Origin: Clostridioides sp.
Lineage (GTDB): Bacteria; Bacillota; Clostridia; Peptostreptococcales; Peptostreptococcaceae
Reading direction: 5' to 3'
Length of the DNA stretch: 16,689 bases
Assembly: GCA_031272305.1 (NCBI GenBank)
Contig: JAISUA010000021.1
Coordinates: 1-16,689, forward strand
The position numbers were made by a program, and so were the translations under genes. Shown here in pieces: positions 7,467 through 15,263 of the stretch (positions are counted from its first letter, which is position 1; each line of letters opens with the position of its first letter). The notes under the pieces were generated by a model, which saw only the letters and a program-made list of their open reading frames with translations, made no database searches and had not been told where the DNA came from.

Positions 7467-7487
7467 TAAATTAAAAAATATTATTTG

Positions 7488-7536
7488 AAAATACTTATCT
7501 TGATTTTTTTTAAATTAATTTGGATAAGTATTTTTA
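7488..7536 (+). terminator. Rho-independent terminator after dnaN
   Basis: AAAATACTTATC (7488-7499) and GATAAGTATTTT (7523-7534) are a perfect 12-base inverted repeat ending in a T-run, about 20 bases after the dnaN stop. It separates dnaN from the yaaA-recF-gyrB-gyrA unit. Confidence 0.8.
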
Positions 7537-7552
7537 ATTGTAAAATTTTTAT

Positions 7553-7584
7553 TTGACTATTTATGTATGATTTTATGTTATAAT
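7553..7584 (+). promoter_or_regulatory. Sigma-A promoter for yaaA-recF-gyrBA (extended -10)
   Basis: TGTTATAAT (7576-7584) is a perfect extended -10 element. A TTGACT lies at 7553-7558, 20 bases upstream, which is longer than the ideal spacer, but extended -10 promoters tolerate this. The predicted start near 7591 gives a leader of about 100 bases before yaaA. Confidence 0.7.
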
Positions 7585-7614
7585 ATATGTTTAGGGAAAC
7601 TTTTTATTTATATT

Positions 7615-7674
7615 AAGAAGATTTATCATTATTTGACATGAAACTACAAATGATAGTCTTTATATTCGTTTTTT
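7615..7674 (+). promoter_or_regulatory. Structured leader of yaaA with a T-run before the ribosome site
   Basis: In the leader, AAGA...TATCATT (7615-7630) can pair with AATGATA.TCTT (7649-7660), extended by TG/CA beyond a bulge. A T6 run (7669-7674) then abuts AAGGAGG. The gap of eight bases between stem and T-run is not textbook for a terminator, so attenuation is only a possibility; it may be a plain 5'-UTR hairpin. Confidence 0.35.
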
Positions 7675-7689
7675 AAGGAGGATTTGTCA

Positions 7690-7905
7690 ATGATAGATGT
7701 AAAAATAAATTCAGATTTTATAAAACTAGATCAATTTTTAAAATTATCTAATATCACATCTACAGGTGGACATTCAAAATTGCTGATAAAAGAAGGTTTG
7801 GTAAAGGTAAATGGCGAAATTGAAATGAGGAGAGGTAAAAAGCTTGTTCATGGTGATATAGTGGAAATCGAAGATGAAAAATTAAGAGTTTTGAAGGAAG
7901 ATTAA
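7690..7905 (+). CDS. yaaA: S4-domain RNA-binding protein YaaA
   Basis: This is a 71-residue single S4-domain protein of the YaaA/YlmH-like type found between dnaN and recF in most Firmicutes. The S4 pattern is clear: KLDQFLKLSNITSTGG, then KLLIKEGLVKVNGE, then RRGKKLVHGDIVEI. S4 domains bind structured RNA; the Bacillus homologue has been linked to ribosome assembly, so a role on rRNA is inferred. The start chosen is ATG at 7690: AAGGAGG (7675-7681) is eight bases away, whereas the in-frame TTG at 7684 would leave only two bases. The recF GTG starts one base after the stop, so the two are translated together. Confidence 0.92.
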   Translation: MIDVKINSDFIKLDQFLKLSNITSTGGHSKLLIKEGLVKVNGEIEMRRGKKLVHGDIVEIEDEKLRVLKED

Positions 7906-7906
7906 A

Positions 7907-9022
7907 GTGATACTCAAAAATTTAAAACTGATGAATTTTAGAAACTATAAAGGTTTGTTTTTGGAATTCAATGAAAAAATAAATCTTATAATAGGTAAAA
8001 ATGGACAAGGAAAAACCAATTTAGTAGAATCTATTTATATGTTATCTATTGGGAAATCTTTCAGGACGAACAAAGATAAAGAACTTATTAAATTTGGAGA
8101 AAATAATTTATATATAGATGCAAGAATATATAGAGATGATGAAACAAAAGAAATAGAGGTACTTATTGACAATAAAAATAAAGGAATTAAGGTAAACAAA
8201 ATATCTATAATAAAAATTTCAGAATTACTAGGTAATTTTAATGTTGTGGTTTTTTCTCCAGAAGATTTGAAACTTGTAAAAGATGGTCCTAAGGAAAGAA
8301 GGTCTTTTATAGATAAGGAGATTAGTCAATTAATTCCTAAATATTATAATAATTTGCAAAGGTATCGAAAAACACTTTTTCAAAGAAATAAATTATTAAA
8401 AAATTTTTCTATAGATATAAATCTTTTAGAAGTATATGATGAAGAATTAGCTAAATACGGGAGTTACATATATATTACTAGGAGAGATTTTGTAAAAAAA
8501 TTATCGGATATATCTAAAAAATTTCATAAAGAACTTACAGGAAATAAGGAAGAACTTTCTTTGATATATAAAACTCAGATAGATTTGAATGATAGTGACG
8601 ATTATAACTCAGTGTACCAAAAATTAAAATCAAAGTTGTTTGAATCTAGAGAGCATGATATTTATAATAAGATTACTAGATATGGTATACACAAAGATGA
8701 TATTGAAATATATATTGATGATATTGATGTTAGACTATATGGTTCTCAAGGTCAACAGAGAACAGCTTCTATTTCTCTAAAATTATCAGAAATAGAGCTT
8801 ATAAAAAATGAAGTAGGAGAATATCCTGTTTTGATTTTGGATGATGTATTCAGTGAGCTTGATGAATATAGACAAAAATTATTAGTAGAGAAATTAAATG
8901 ATATTCAGATTTTTATTACGACTGCAGATATTTCACATAAAGCTATATTTAGAGATGTGGAAGCTACAGTTTTCAATGTAAAAGAAGGAATGATCGATAA
9001 GATTGAGAATGGAGGAAGATAA
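7907..9022 (+). CDS. recF: DNA replication and repair protein RecF
   Basis: RecF is an SMC-like ATPase that helps load RecA at gaps and restart stalled forks with RecO and RecR. The sequence shows Walker A GKNGQGKTN (30-38), the ABC-type signature GSQGQQRTASISLKLSE (279-295) and Walker B PVLILDDVFSELDE (307-320). The middle region with the YYNNLQRYRKTLFQRNKLL block (146-164) forms the lobe. At 371 residues it is full length. The start is GTG with GAAGGAAG six bases upstream, one base after the yaaA stop. gyrB begins on the base after the recF stop, so yaaA-recF-gyrB are co-transcribed and probably translationally coupled. Confidence 0.97.
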   Translation: MILKNLKLMNFRNYKGLFLEFNEKINLIIGKNGQGKTNLVESIYMLSIGKSFRTNKDKELIKFGENNLYIDARIYRDDETKEIEVLIDNKNKGIKVNKISIIKISELLGNFNVVVFSPEDLKLVKDGPKERRSFIDKEISQLIPKYYNNLQRYRKTLFQRNKLLKNFSIDINLLEVYDEELAKYGSYIYITRRDFVKKLSDISKKFHKELTGNKEELSLIYKTQIDLNDSDDYNSVYQKLKSKLFESREHDIYNKITRYGIHKDDIEIYIDDIDVRLYGSQGQQRTASISLKLSEIELIKNEVGEYPVLILDDVFSELDEYRQKLLVEKLNDIQIFITTADISHKAIFRDVEATVFNVKEGMIDKIENGGR

Positions 9023-10948
9023 ATGGCACAAAATAATGATAACAACTTGAGTCATGATGAATATGGTGCTGGTCAGATTCAAGTGCTTGAAGGACTTGAA
9101 CCAGTAAGAATAAGACCTGGTATGTATATAGGATCTACAGGTCCTAAAGGACTTCACCATTTGGTGTATGAAGTTGTAGATAATAGTATTGATGAGGCTC
9201 TTCAAGGTTATTGTGATGAAATATATGTTGCTATAGAAGCTGACGGAAGTGTTTCTGTAAAAGATAACGGTAGAGGTATACCAGTAGAGGTGCATCCTGA
9301 TACAGGAAAATCTACTCTTGAAACAGTACTTACAAATCTTCACGCTGGTGGTAAATTTGGCGGAGGAGGATACAAAGTATCTGGAGGACTTCACGGTGTT
9401 GGGGTATCAGTTGTAAATGCACTTTCAAAATGGCTTATAGCTGAAGTAGCAAGAGATGGAAAAATATACAGACAAAGATATGAAAAAGGTATAGCTACTA
9501 CTAGTATGGAAGTTGTTGGTGAAGCTTCTCATACAGGTACAAAGATATCTTTTATGCCTGACGAAACTATTTTTGAAGAAACAAATTTTAGATATGAAAC
9601 TCTTGAATTTAGACTTAGAGAACTTTCATTCTTAAATAAGGGTGTAAGAATAATTTTTGAAGATAAAAGACCTGAATTTGAACAAAAGCATGAATTTCAT
9701 TATACAGGCGGACTTGTAGAATATGTAAAATATCTAAATAGATCTAAGAATGCTATTCACGAGGATATAATTTATATAGATAAAGTAGTGGATGATTCTA
9801 CTGTAGAATTAGCAATGCAATATACAGATTCATATTCTGAAAATATATATTCATTTGCAAATAATATAAATACAAAAGATGGAGGTACACATCTTGTTGG
9901 TTTAAAAACAGCTCTTACAAAATCTATCAATGATTATGCAAAGAGAAATAAATTTATAAAAGAAAATGAACAAACTCTTTCTGGTGAAGATGTAAGAGAA
10001 GGTCTTACAGTAGTATTATCAGTAAAGCTTACAGACCCACAGTTTGAAGGTCAAACAAAAGAAAAATTGGGAAATACATTTATGAGAGGCCTTGTAGATA
10101 GTATTGTAAGTGAAGAAGTAGGAGCTTATCTTGAAGAGAATCCTTCTGCTGCTAAAATTATTTTGGATAAAGCTTTGAGAGCTCAAAGAGCAAGAGAAGC
10201 AGCTAAAAAAGCTAGAGAACTTACTAGAAGAAAAAATGTTTTGGAAAGTACTTCACTTCCAGGAAAACTTGCAGATTGTTCTGAGAAAGATCCTTCTCTA
10301 TGTGAAATATTTATAGTCGAAGGAGATTCAGCGGGTGGTTCTGCTAAACAAGGAAGAGATAGAAATATACAAGCTATACTACCTCTTAGAGGTAAGATAC
10401 TGAATGTTGAAAAATCAAGACTTGATAAGATATTATCTTCTGATGAAATAAAAAATATGATAACAGCTTTCGGATGTGGTATAGGCGATGATTTTGATAT
10501 AAATAAGGCAAGATATCACAAAATAGTAATAATGACCGATGCCGATGTCGATGGAGCTCATATAAGAACATTACTATTAACATTTTTCTTTAGATATATG
10601 AGACCTCTTATAGAAAATGGTTATGTGTATGCTGCACAACCACCACTATATAAAATCACAAAAAGAAAAAAAATATACTATGCTTATGACGATAAACAAC
10701 TTAAGAAAATTACTGACGAAATAGGTAAACCAGACGATCTTAGCAGATACAAAGGTCTTGGTGAAATGAATGCAGAACAGCTTTGGGAAACAACAATGGA
10801 TCCTGAAAATAGAATATTACTTCAAGTACAAATAGATGACGCTATAGTTGCAGATGAAGTATTTTCTATGCTTATGGGAGATAAGGTTGCACCTAGAAGA
10901 GAATTCATAGAAAAAAATGCTAAGTACGTTAAGAATCTAGATATATAA
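9023..10948 (+). CDS. gyrB: DNA gyrase subunit B
   Basis: GyrB provides the ATPase and the metal-binding TOPRIM part of gyrase, which introduces negative supercoils. Residues 35-220 are the GHKL ATPase: YEVVDNSIDEA (49-59) with the Mg-binding Asn54, DNGRGIPV (81-88), and the lid GGKFGGGGYKVSGGLHGVGV (109-128). The transducer domain follows (about 225-395). The TOPRIM domain carries EGDSAGGSA (433-441) and DADVDGAHI (506-514). The C-terminal RYKGLGEMNAEQLWETTMD completes the subunit. Its 641 residues fit the short Gram-positive type, without the insertion of the E. coli enzyme. GGAGGAAG precedes the ATG. gyrA follows after 20 bases. Confidence 0.98.
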   Translation: MAQNNDNNLSHDEYGAGQIQVLEGLEPVRIRPGMYIGSTGPKGLHHLVYEVVDNSIDEALQGYCDEIYVAIEADGSVSVKDNGRGIPVEVHPDTGKSTLETVLTNLHAGGKFGGGGYKVSGGLHGVGVSVVNALSKWLIAEVARDGKIYRQRYEKGIATTSMEVVGEASHTGTKISFMPDETIFEETNFRYETLEFRLRELSFLNKGVRIIFEDKRPEFEQKHEFHYTGGLVEYVKYLNRSKNAIHEDIIYIDKVVDDSTVELAMQYTDSYSENIYSFANNINTKDGGTHLVGLKTALTKSINDYAKRNKFIKENEQTLSGEDVREGLTVVLSVKLTDPQFEGQTKEKLGNTFMRGLVDSIVSEEVGAYLEENPSAAKIILDKALRAQRAREAAKKARELTRRKNVLESTSLPGKLADCSEKDPSLCEIFIVEGDSAGGSAKQGRDRNIQAILPLRGKILNVEKSRLDKILSSDEIKNMITAFGCGIGDDFDINKARYHKIVIMTDADVDGAHIRTLLLTFFFRYMRPLIENGYVYAAQPPLYKITKRKKIYYAYDDKQLKKITDEIGKPDDLSRYKGLGEMNAEQLWETTMDPENRILLQVQIDDAIVADEVFSMLMGDKVAPRREFIEKNAKYVKNLDI

Positions 10949-10968
10949 GGGAAGGAGAATTTTTATAA

Positions 10969-13407
10969 ATGGACGAACAAAATAATAATATTCGTGCTAT
11001 TGAGATTTCAGAGAATATGAAAGAGGCTTATCTTGATTATTCAATGAGTGTTATAGCAGGACGTGCACTTCCCGATGTAAGAGATGGTTTGAAACCGGTT
11101 CATAGAAGAATTCTTTATTCGATGGATCAACTTCATCTTAGTCCGGATAAGCCACATAGAAAATCAGCTCGTATTGTTGGGGATGTACTAGGTAAGTACC
11201 ACCCACATGGAGATACAGCAGTTTATTTTGCGATGGTAAGAATGGCACAAGATTTTAATACAAGATATCCACTTGTAGATGGTCAAGGTAACTTTGGTTC
11301 TGTAGATGGTGACCAAGCTGCTGCGATGCGTTATACAGAAGCTAGAATGAGTAAATTATCTCTTGAAATGATAAGAGATATAGATAAAGACACAGTAGAT
11401 TTTGCAGATAACTTCGATGGAAGCGAAAAAGAACCAGTAGTACTTCCTGCTAGATATCCAAATCTTCTTGTGAATGGTTCAAATGGTATAGCAGTTGGTA
11501 TGGCTACATCTATACCACCTCATAATCTAGGTGAAACAATAGACGCAACAGTACATCTTATTGACAATCCTGATTGTGAAATAGAAGACCTTATGAAATA
11601 TATAAAAGGTCCAGATTTCCCAACATCAGCTATAATTATGGGTAAAGAAAATATAAATACTGCATATAAGACTGGTAGAGGTAAGGTCAAAGTAAGATCT
11701 AGAGCAATTATAGAAGAAATGTCTGGTAATAAACAAAGAATTGTTGTTACAGAGATTCCATATCAAGTAAACAAAGCTAGACTTGTAGAAAAAATAGCTG
11801 AACTTGTAAAAGAAAAGAAAATAGAAGGTATATCTGCACTTAGAGATGAAAGTAACAAAAATGGAATGAGAATAGTTATAGAGTTAAAGAGAGATACTAA
11901 TGCAAATATAGTACTTAATAACCTATACAAACATTCTCAGTTAGAAGAAACTGTAAGTATCATTATGCTTGCTCTTGTAGATGGAGAGCCTAAGGTACTT
12001 AATCTTAAACAAGTGCTTGAACATTATATAAAGCATCAAAAAGAAATAATTACAAGAAGAACAATATATGAACTAAATAAAGCTGAAGCTAGAGCACATA
12101 TTTTAGAGGGATTAATAATAGCACTTGATCATATTGATGAAGTTATTAGACTTATAAGATCATCTAAAACTACTCAAGAAGCTAAGAGTGGACTTATAGA
12201 AAGATTCAATCTTAGTGAAATACAAGCACAGGCTATACTTGATATGAGACTTCAAAGACTTACTGGATTAGAAAGAGAAAAAATACAAGAAGAATATGAA
12301 GAACTTATAAAAACAATAAACAGACTTAAAGAAATACTAGCAAATGAAAGATTATTGTTCAATATAATAAAAGATGAAATGTTAGAAATAAAAAATAAAT
12401 ATTCTGATCCTAGAAGAACAGAAATAAGAAATGCTGAAGGTGAAATAGATGTTATAGATCTTATAGAGGATGAAGAAATAACTATAACACTTACTCACTT
12501 TGGATATATCAAAAGACTTCCAGCAGACACTTACAAGAGTCAAAAACGAGGTGGAAGAGGTATATCTGCACTTACTACTAGAGAAGATGATTTCGTAAAA
12601 GATTTGATAACGACAACAACTCACAGTAAGTTATTATTCTTCACAAATAGAGGTAGAGTATTCAGAATAAATGCTTATGAAATACCTGAAGGAAAAAGAC
12701 AATCAAAAGGAACAGCTATTGTAAATCTTCTTCAACTTGCACCTGGTGAAAAAATAGCTACTCTTATATCAATTGATGTATCAAGCGATAATAAATACTT
12801 ATTGTTTGCAACAAAGAATGGTATAGTTAAAAAGACATCTAAAGATGATTTCAAAAATATTTCTAAGAGTGGATTGATAGCTATAGGTCTTAGAGATGGT
12901 GATGAATTAATAAGTGTAAAAATAACAAATGGAGAACAAGATGTTATTTTAGTAACTGAAAATTCTATGTCTATAAAATTCAATGAAAAAGATGTTAGAG
13001 ATATGGGAAGAACTGCTATGGGTGTAAAAGGTATAAGTCTAAAAGAAAATGACAAAGTAGTATCTATGAACATTTGCAGTGAAGGAAAAGATGTACTAGT
13101 TGTAAGTGAAAATGGATTTGGAAAAAGAACTGATTTAGATGAATACAAGACTCAAAACAGAGCTGGAAAAGGTATAAAAACTTATAATATAACATCAAAA
13201 ACAGGTAAAATAATAGGTGCTGAACTTGTTGATGAAGATGATGAGATTATGATTATCAATTCAAATGGTGTTCTTATAAGAATAAAAGTAAGCGAAATAT
13301 CTTTGTTTGGAAGAGTTACAAGTGGTGTTAAACTTATTAAAAACGACGAAGAAGTAAATGTTGTATCTATAGCAAAAGTAACAAAAATAGAAGAAATAGA
13401 AGAGTAA
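10969..13407 (+). CDS. gyrA: DNA gyrase subunit A
   Basis: GyrA cuts and rejoins DNA and wraps it for supercoiling. The winged-helix domain holds ALPDVRDGLKPVHRRILYSM (33-52) and the catalytic Tyr122 in AAAMRYTEARM. The tower and coiled-coil arms follow, and the C-terminal beta-pinwheel starts near 500. The GyrA box QKRGGRG is at 525-531, which identifies gyrase rather than topoisomerase IV. At 812 residues it is full length. In the quinolone-binding helix, the E. coli Ser83 and Asp87 positions are Thr83 and Phe87 (codons ACA 11215 and TTT 11227). The start has GGGAAGGAG about 11 bases upstream. It is the last gene of the yaaA-recF-gyrB-gyrA unit. Confidence 0.98.
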   Translation: MDEQNNNIRAIEISENMKEAYLDYSMSVIAGRALPDVRDGLKPVHRRILYSMDQLHLSPDKPHRKSARIVGDVLGKYHPHGDTAVYFAMVRMAQDFNTRYPLVDGQGNFGSVDGDQAAAMRYTEARMSKLSLEMIRDIDKDTVDFADNFDGSEKEPVVLPARYPNLLVNGSNGIAVGMATSIPPHNLGETIDATVHLIDNPDCEIEDLMKYIKGPDFPTSAIIMGKENINTAYKTGRGKVKVRSRAIIEEMSGNKQRIVVTEIPYQVNKARLVEKIAELVKEKKIEGISALRDESNKNGMRIVIELKRDTNANIVLNNLYKHSQLEETVSIIMLALVDGEPKVLNLKQVLEHYIKHQKEIITRRTIYELNKAEARAHILEGLIIALDHIDEVIRLIRSSKTTQEAKSGLIERFNLSEIQAQAILDMRLQRLTGLEREKIQEEYEELIKTINRLKEILANERLLFNIIKDEMLEIKNKYSDPRRTEIRNAEGEIDVIDLIEDEEITITLTHFGYIKRLPADTYKSQKRGGRGISALTTREDDFVKDLITTTTHSKLLFFTNRGRVFRINAYEIPEGKRQSKGTAIVNLLQLAPGEKIATLISIDVSSDNKYLLFATKNGIVKKTSKDDFKNISKSGLIAIGLRDGDELISVKITNGEQDVILVTENSMSIKFNEKDVRDMGRTAMGVKGISLKENDKVVSMNICSEGKDVLVVSENGFGKRTDLDEYKTQNRAGKGIKTYNITSKTGKIIGAELVDEDDEIMIINSNGVLIRIKVSEISLFGRVTSGVKLIKNDEEVNVVSIAKVTKIEEIEE

Positions 13408-13419
13408 AATTTTGTTAAA

Positions 13420-13446
13420 AAAATAAATATAAGAAGTATTTATTTT
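13420..13446 (+). terminator. Possible AT-only terminator after gyrA
   Basis: AAAATAAATA (13420-13429) and TATTTATTTT (13437-13446) form a perfect 10-base hairpin with a seven-base loop, 13 bases after gyrA. It holds no G-C pairs, so its strength is doubtful. The rest of the 330-base gap to 13738 holds a palindromic element, a promoter and no ORF. Confidence 0.35.
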
Positions 13447-13511
13447 ATATAATCTATAGTAAATGTTTATGATATATAAATTATAAAAATAAAAAATGTA
13501 AATGAAAAATT

Positions 13512-13608
13512 GGTAGTTAAAAATATTTTGTGTAAACTTTTTATAAATATTTTGGAAAAGTACGTTAGCCATTGAATATAAAAGTTTACACAAAATATGA
13601 ATACTATC
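13512..13608. repeat. Palindromic element D, 97 bp
   Basis: ATATTTTGTGTAAACTTTT-TATA (13523-13545) and its complement (13577-13598) pair over 22 bases with a single bulged T. The stem is prolonged outward by GGTAGT (13512-13517) with ACTATC (13603-13608). The loop is 31 bases. The first 25 bases match element E at 14420 in 21 positions and the last 17 in 15, while the interiors differ. No T-run follows, so it is not a typical terminator despite lying after gyrA. It may be a miniature inverted-repeat element or a structured RNA. Confidence 0.6.
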
Positions 13609-13683
13609 TAAAATTATATTTTCAATTTATATAATTGATTGTATGAATTTTTTATCATTTACATTTTTTTATGTATTATTTTT

Positions 13684-13692
13684 TGGTATAAT
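13684..13692 (+). promoter_or_regulatory. Extended -10 promoter for ytxH-ytxG
   Basis: TGGTATAAT at 13684-13692 is a perfect extended -10 (TGnTATAAT). No good -35 sits at 17 bases; a TTTACA at 13658 is too far. The start would be near 13699, about 40 bases before the ytxH ATG. GGTATA also resembles a SigB -10, which would suit the neighbouring sigB, but no matching -35 is clear. Confidence 0.6.
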
Positions 13693-13737
13693 GTTTGTAA
13701 GAAATAAATAAATTCAAATTTAAAGGAGGTTGTTTTT

Positions 13738-14106
13738 ATGTCTAGTAAGAAAAATTGTGGTTTTGGTTTGTTATTTTTAGGAACAATAGTTGGTTTTGTA
13801 TTAGGAATATTATTTGCTCCTAAAAAAGGTAGTGAATTAAGAAAAGATACAAAAGAAAAATTTGATGAAATAAAAGAAAATCCTAAAGAAGTTCTAAAAG
13901 AAACTTGTGATGAATTTTTAGAAAAAGTAAATGATGTATTAGATAAGTTTGATTTAGAAGAAGATGATGATGAGGAACTAAATATATCAGAAGAAGATAT
14001 CGTAATAAGTGCTAATTTTTCTTCTGAGGATATAGACGAAGGCGATGAAAAAAATAAAGAAACTGATGATATAATTGACATCAAAGAGGAAAATGAAGGT
14101 GAATAA
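13738..14106 (+). CDS. ytxH: YtxH-family membrane-anchored small protein
   Basis: This 122-residue protein has one N-terminal membrane segment (about 8-27) followed at once by the YtxH hallmark GILFAPKKGSELR (23-35). A helical, lysine- and glutamate-rich part follows (36-73), then a strongly acidic tail (74-122, rich in Glu and Asp). YtxH proteins in Bacillus belong to the general stress regulon and their biochemical role is unknown. The ribosome site AAAGGAGG precedes the ATG. The next gene starts two bases after its stop, so the pair is an operon; in Bacillus, too, ytxH travels with ytxG. Position beside rsbV-rsbW-sigB supports a stress-response role, but that is inference. Only the first 40 residues carry family signal; the acidic tail is not diagnostic. 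Confidence 0.8.
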   Translation: MSSKKNCGFGLLFLGTIVGFVLGILFAPKKGSELRKDTKEKFDEIKENPKEVLKETCDEFLEKVNDVLDKFDLEEDDDEELNISEEDIVISANFSSEDIDEGDEKNKETDDIIDIKEENEGE

Positions 14107-14108
14107 TA

Positions 14109-14420
14109 ATGAATGCTTTGGGTTGGCAAATAGGAGCAATTTTATTTGGAGGTTCATTCTTTGTTATTGCTGTCTATATAGCTAAGATATTAAATACTGC
14201 AAACAAAACAGTAGAGATGTTTAGACAAACTATAGATTATAATAAAAGAGAAATAGATGAGATTATTAAGAGTGCAACTAATATAACTAAAGATACGGAA
14301 GAAATAATAAGTAAATTTAATAATCTTATAGGATTTTTAAATATATTTAATTTTTTAGGTGATAAAGTAAAAATAAAATCTAAGAAAAAAGTAAAGACTA
14401 AAAATAAAATAAAAAAATAG
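14109..14420 (+). CDS. YtxG-like (DUF948-type) membrane protein
   Basis: This 103-residue protein has one N-terminal membrane helix (about 7-27), a predicted amphipathic coiled-coil stretch (28-75) with regularly spaced hydrophobic residues, and a very basic lysine-rich tail (86-103). Size, topology and its place beside ytxH resemble the DUF948/YtxG group, a stress-linked family with no defined activity. Sequence signal alone is weak, so the assignment leans on context. It lies two bases after ytxH; AAGGTGA upstream serves as the ribosome site. The basic tail contrasts with the acidic tail of the YtxH-like neighbour, so the two could interact through opposite charges (inference). The stop codon's last base is the first base of palindromic element E. 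Confidence 0.6.
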   Translation: MNALGWQIGAILFGGSFFVIAVYIAKILNTANKTVEMFRQTIDYNKREIDEIIKSATNITKDTEEIISKFNNLIGFLNIFNFLGDKVKIKSKKKVKTKNKIKK

Positions 14421-14518
14421 GTAGTATAAAATATTTTATCTAAAAAATTTTTATTTTAGTTTATTATTATTAATAATAGTATAAATTAGATAATGTAAAT
14501 AAAAATATTGATACTATC
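14420..14518. repeat. Palindromic element E, 99 bp
   Basis: GGTAGTATAAAATATTTT (14420-14437) and AAAATATTGATACTATC (14502-14518) are imperfect inverted repeats and match the ends of element D. Inside, ATCTAA/TTAGAT or alternatively TTTTTATTT/AAATAAAAA can pair, and TATTATTAATAATA forms an inner palindrome. It occupies almost the whole gap before the sigB operon, ending 22 bases from rsbV. The operon promoter must lie in or near it, but I could not identify one with confidence. The downstream flank is A-rich, so this is not a plus-strand terminator. Confidence 0.55.
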
Positions 14519-14540
14519 AAAAAAGAGGTGATGATTCTAT

Positions 14541-14852
14541 ATGTCTATTCTTATTAGGGGTGACATACAAGGTGATATATGCAATGTATCTGTAAGTGGT
14601 GAACTTGATATATCTAATGCAGATAAACTTAAAGAAAAAACCCATAGTTTACTTGATAAAGAGATAAAAGATGTGGTTTTTGATTTGACAAACTTAGATT
14701 ATATAGATTCTACAGGACTTGGAGTTATGATAGGAGTTTTAAAAAGATTAAAACTTCAAGAAAAGAATGTTCATATAAAAAATCCAAAGGACAATGTAAG
14801 AAAAATTTTCACTATAACAGGTTTGGATAAAATATTTATTATGGAGGGATGA
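14541..14852 (+). CDS. rsbV: Anti-anti-sigma factor RsbV (STAS domain)
   Basis: This is a 103-residue single STAS domain. When unphosphorylated it binds the kinase RsbW and frees SigB; RsbW inactivates it by phosphorylating one serine. The phospho-acceptor motif is DYIDSTGLGVMIG (53-65), with Ser57. The N-terminal SVSGELDISNAD strand-helix and the C-terminal FTITGLDKIF are family typical. AGAGGTGAT precedes the ATG. It is first in a three-gene operon with rsbW (three bases later) and the sigma factor. The spoIIAA-spoIIAB-sigF operon has the same layout, so a sporulation role is the alternative; position beside gyrA and ytxHG favours the stress version. No RsbU-type phosphatase is in the window. 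Confidence 0.85.
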   Translation: MSILIRGDIQGDICNVSVSGELDISNADKLKEKTHSLLDKEIKDVVFDLTNLDYIDSTGLGVMIGVLKRLKLQEKNVHIKNPKDNVRKIFTITGLDKIFIMEG

Positions 14853-14855
14853 TTT

Positions 14856-15263
14856 TTGCTTCTTGATACTATAAAAATGGAAATTTCAACAAATCCAGAA
14901 AATATAAGTATTATAAGATTGACTGCATCTGGAATAGCTAATAAAATTGGTTTTTCTATAGATGATATAGAAGATATAAAAGTAGCTATATCAGAAGCTT
15001 GTACAAATGTAATCAAACATACTAAGGTTGATAATTTTTCTATAGTTTTTGAAATATATGATGAAAAATTTATTATCATAATATCCGATGATGGAATTGG
15101 TTGCACTAAGGAATCTATTCCAAAGGTTGATTTGTGTAATCCCAAAGTGGGAGGTTTAGGTATTTATATAATAAAAACTTTGATGGACGATGTTGAAATA
15201 AAATCAGTGAAAGAAAAAGGAACTGTAATAAAAATGATAAAGTTTTTAGGAGTTGATAATTAA
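14856..15263 (+). CDS. rsbW: Anti-sigma factor / serine kinase RsbW
   Basis: RsbW is a GHKL-fold kinase that either sequesters SigB or phosphorylates RsbV, depending on ATP and the state of RsbV. The N box is ISEACTNVIKHT (45-56) with Glu47 and Asn51. The ATP-binding G1 motif is SDDGIGC (77-83) and the G2 motif is GGLGIYIIKTL (99-109), followed by the glycine turn EKGTVIKM (120-127). Its 135 residues are normal. The start is TTG at 14856, with GGAGGG (14843-14848) seven bases upstream; the first ATG, at 14877, has no such site. The stop overlaps the sigB ATG (TAATG), so kinase and sigma factor are translationally coupled, which helps keep them in balance. Confidence 0.88.
   Translation: MLLDTIKMEISTNPENISIIRLTASGIANKIGFSIDDIEDIKVAISEACTNVIKHTKVDNFSIVFEIYDEKFIIIISDDGIGCTKESIPKVDLCNPKVGGLGIYIIKTLMDDVEIKSVKEKGTVIKMIKFLGVDN

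Noticed and set aside
7488..7536. Shared AATACTTAT arms in the dnaN and aroQ terminators as a repeat family
   Set aside because: The shared stretch is short and lies in AT-rich hairpin arms; flanks and loops do not match, so it is probably coincidence.
7684..7689. TTG as the start of yaaA
   Set aside because: It is only two bases from AAGGAGG, too close for initiation; the ATG at 7690 has an eight-base spacer.
8933..9394. 153-residue minus-strand ORF across the recF-gyrB junction
   Set aside because: It overlaps two certain genes, has low-complexity Ser/Ile/Phe composition and no start signal.
13659..14129. Serine-rich 156-residue ORF on the minus strand
   Set aside because: It is the antisense shadow of the acidic, Glu/Asp-rich ytxH tail (GAA/GAT read backwards gives Ser and Phe codons). 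It has no ribosome site and no family resemblance.
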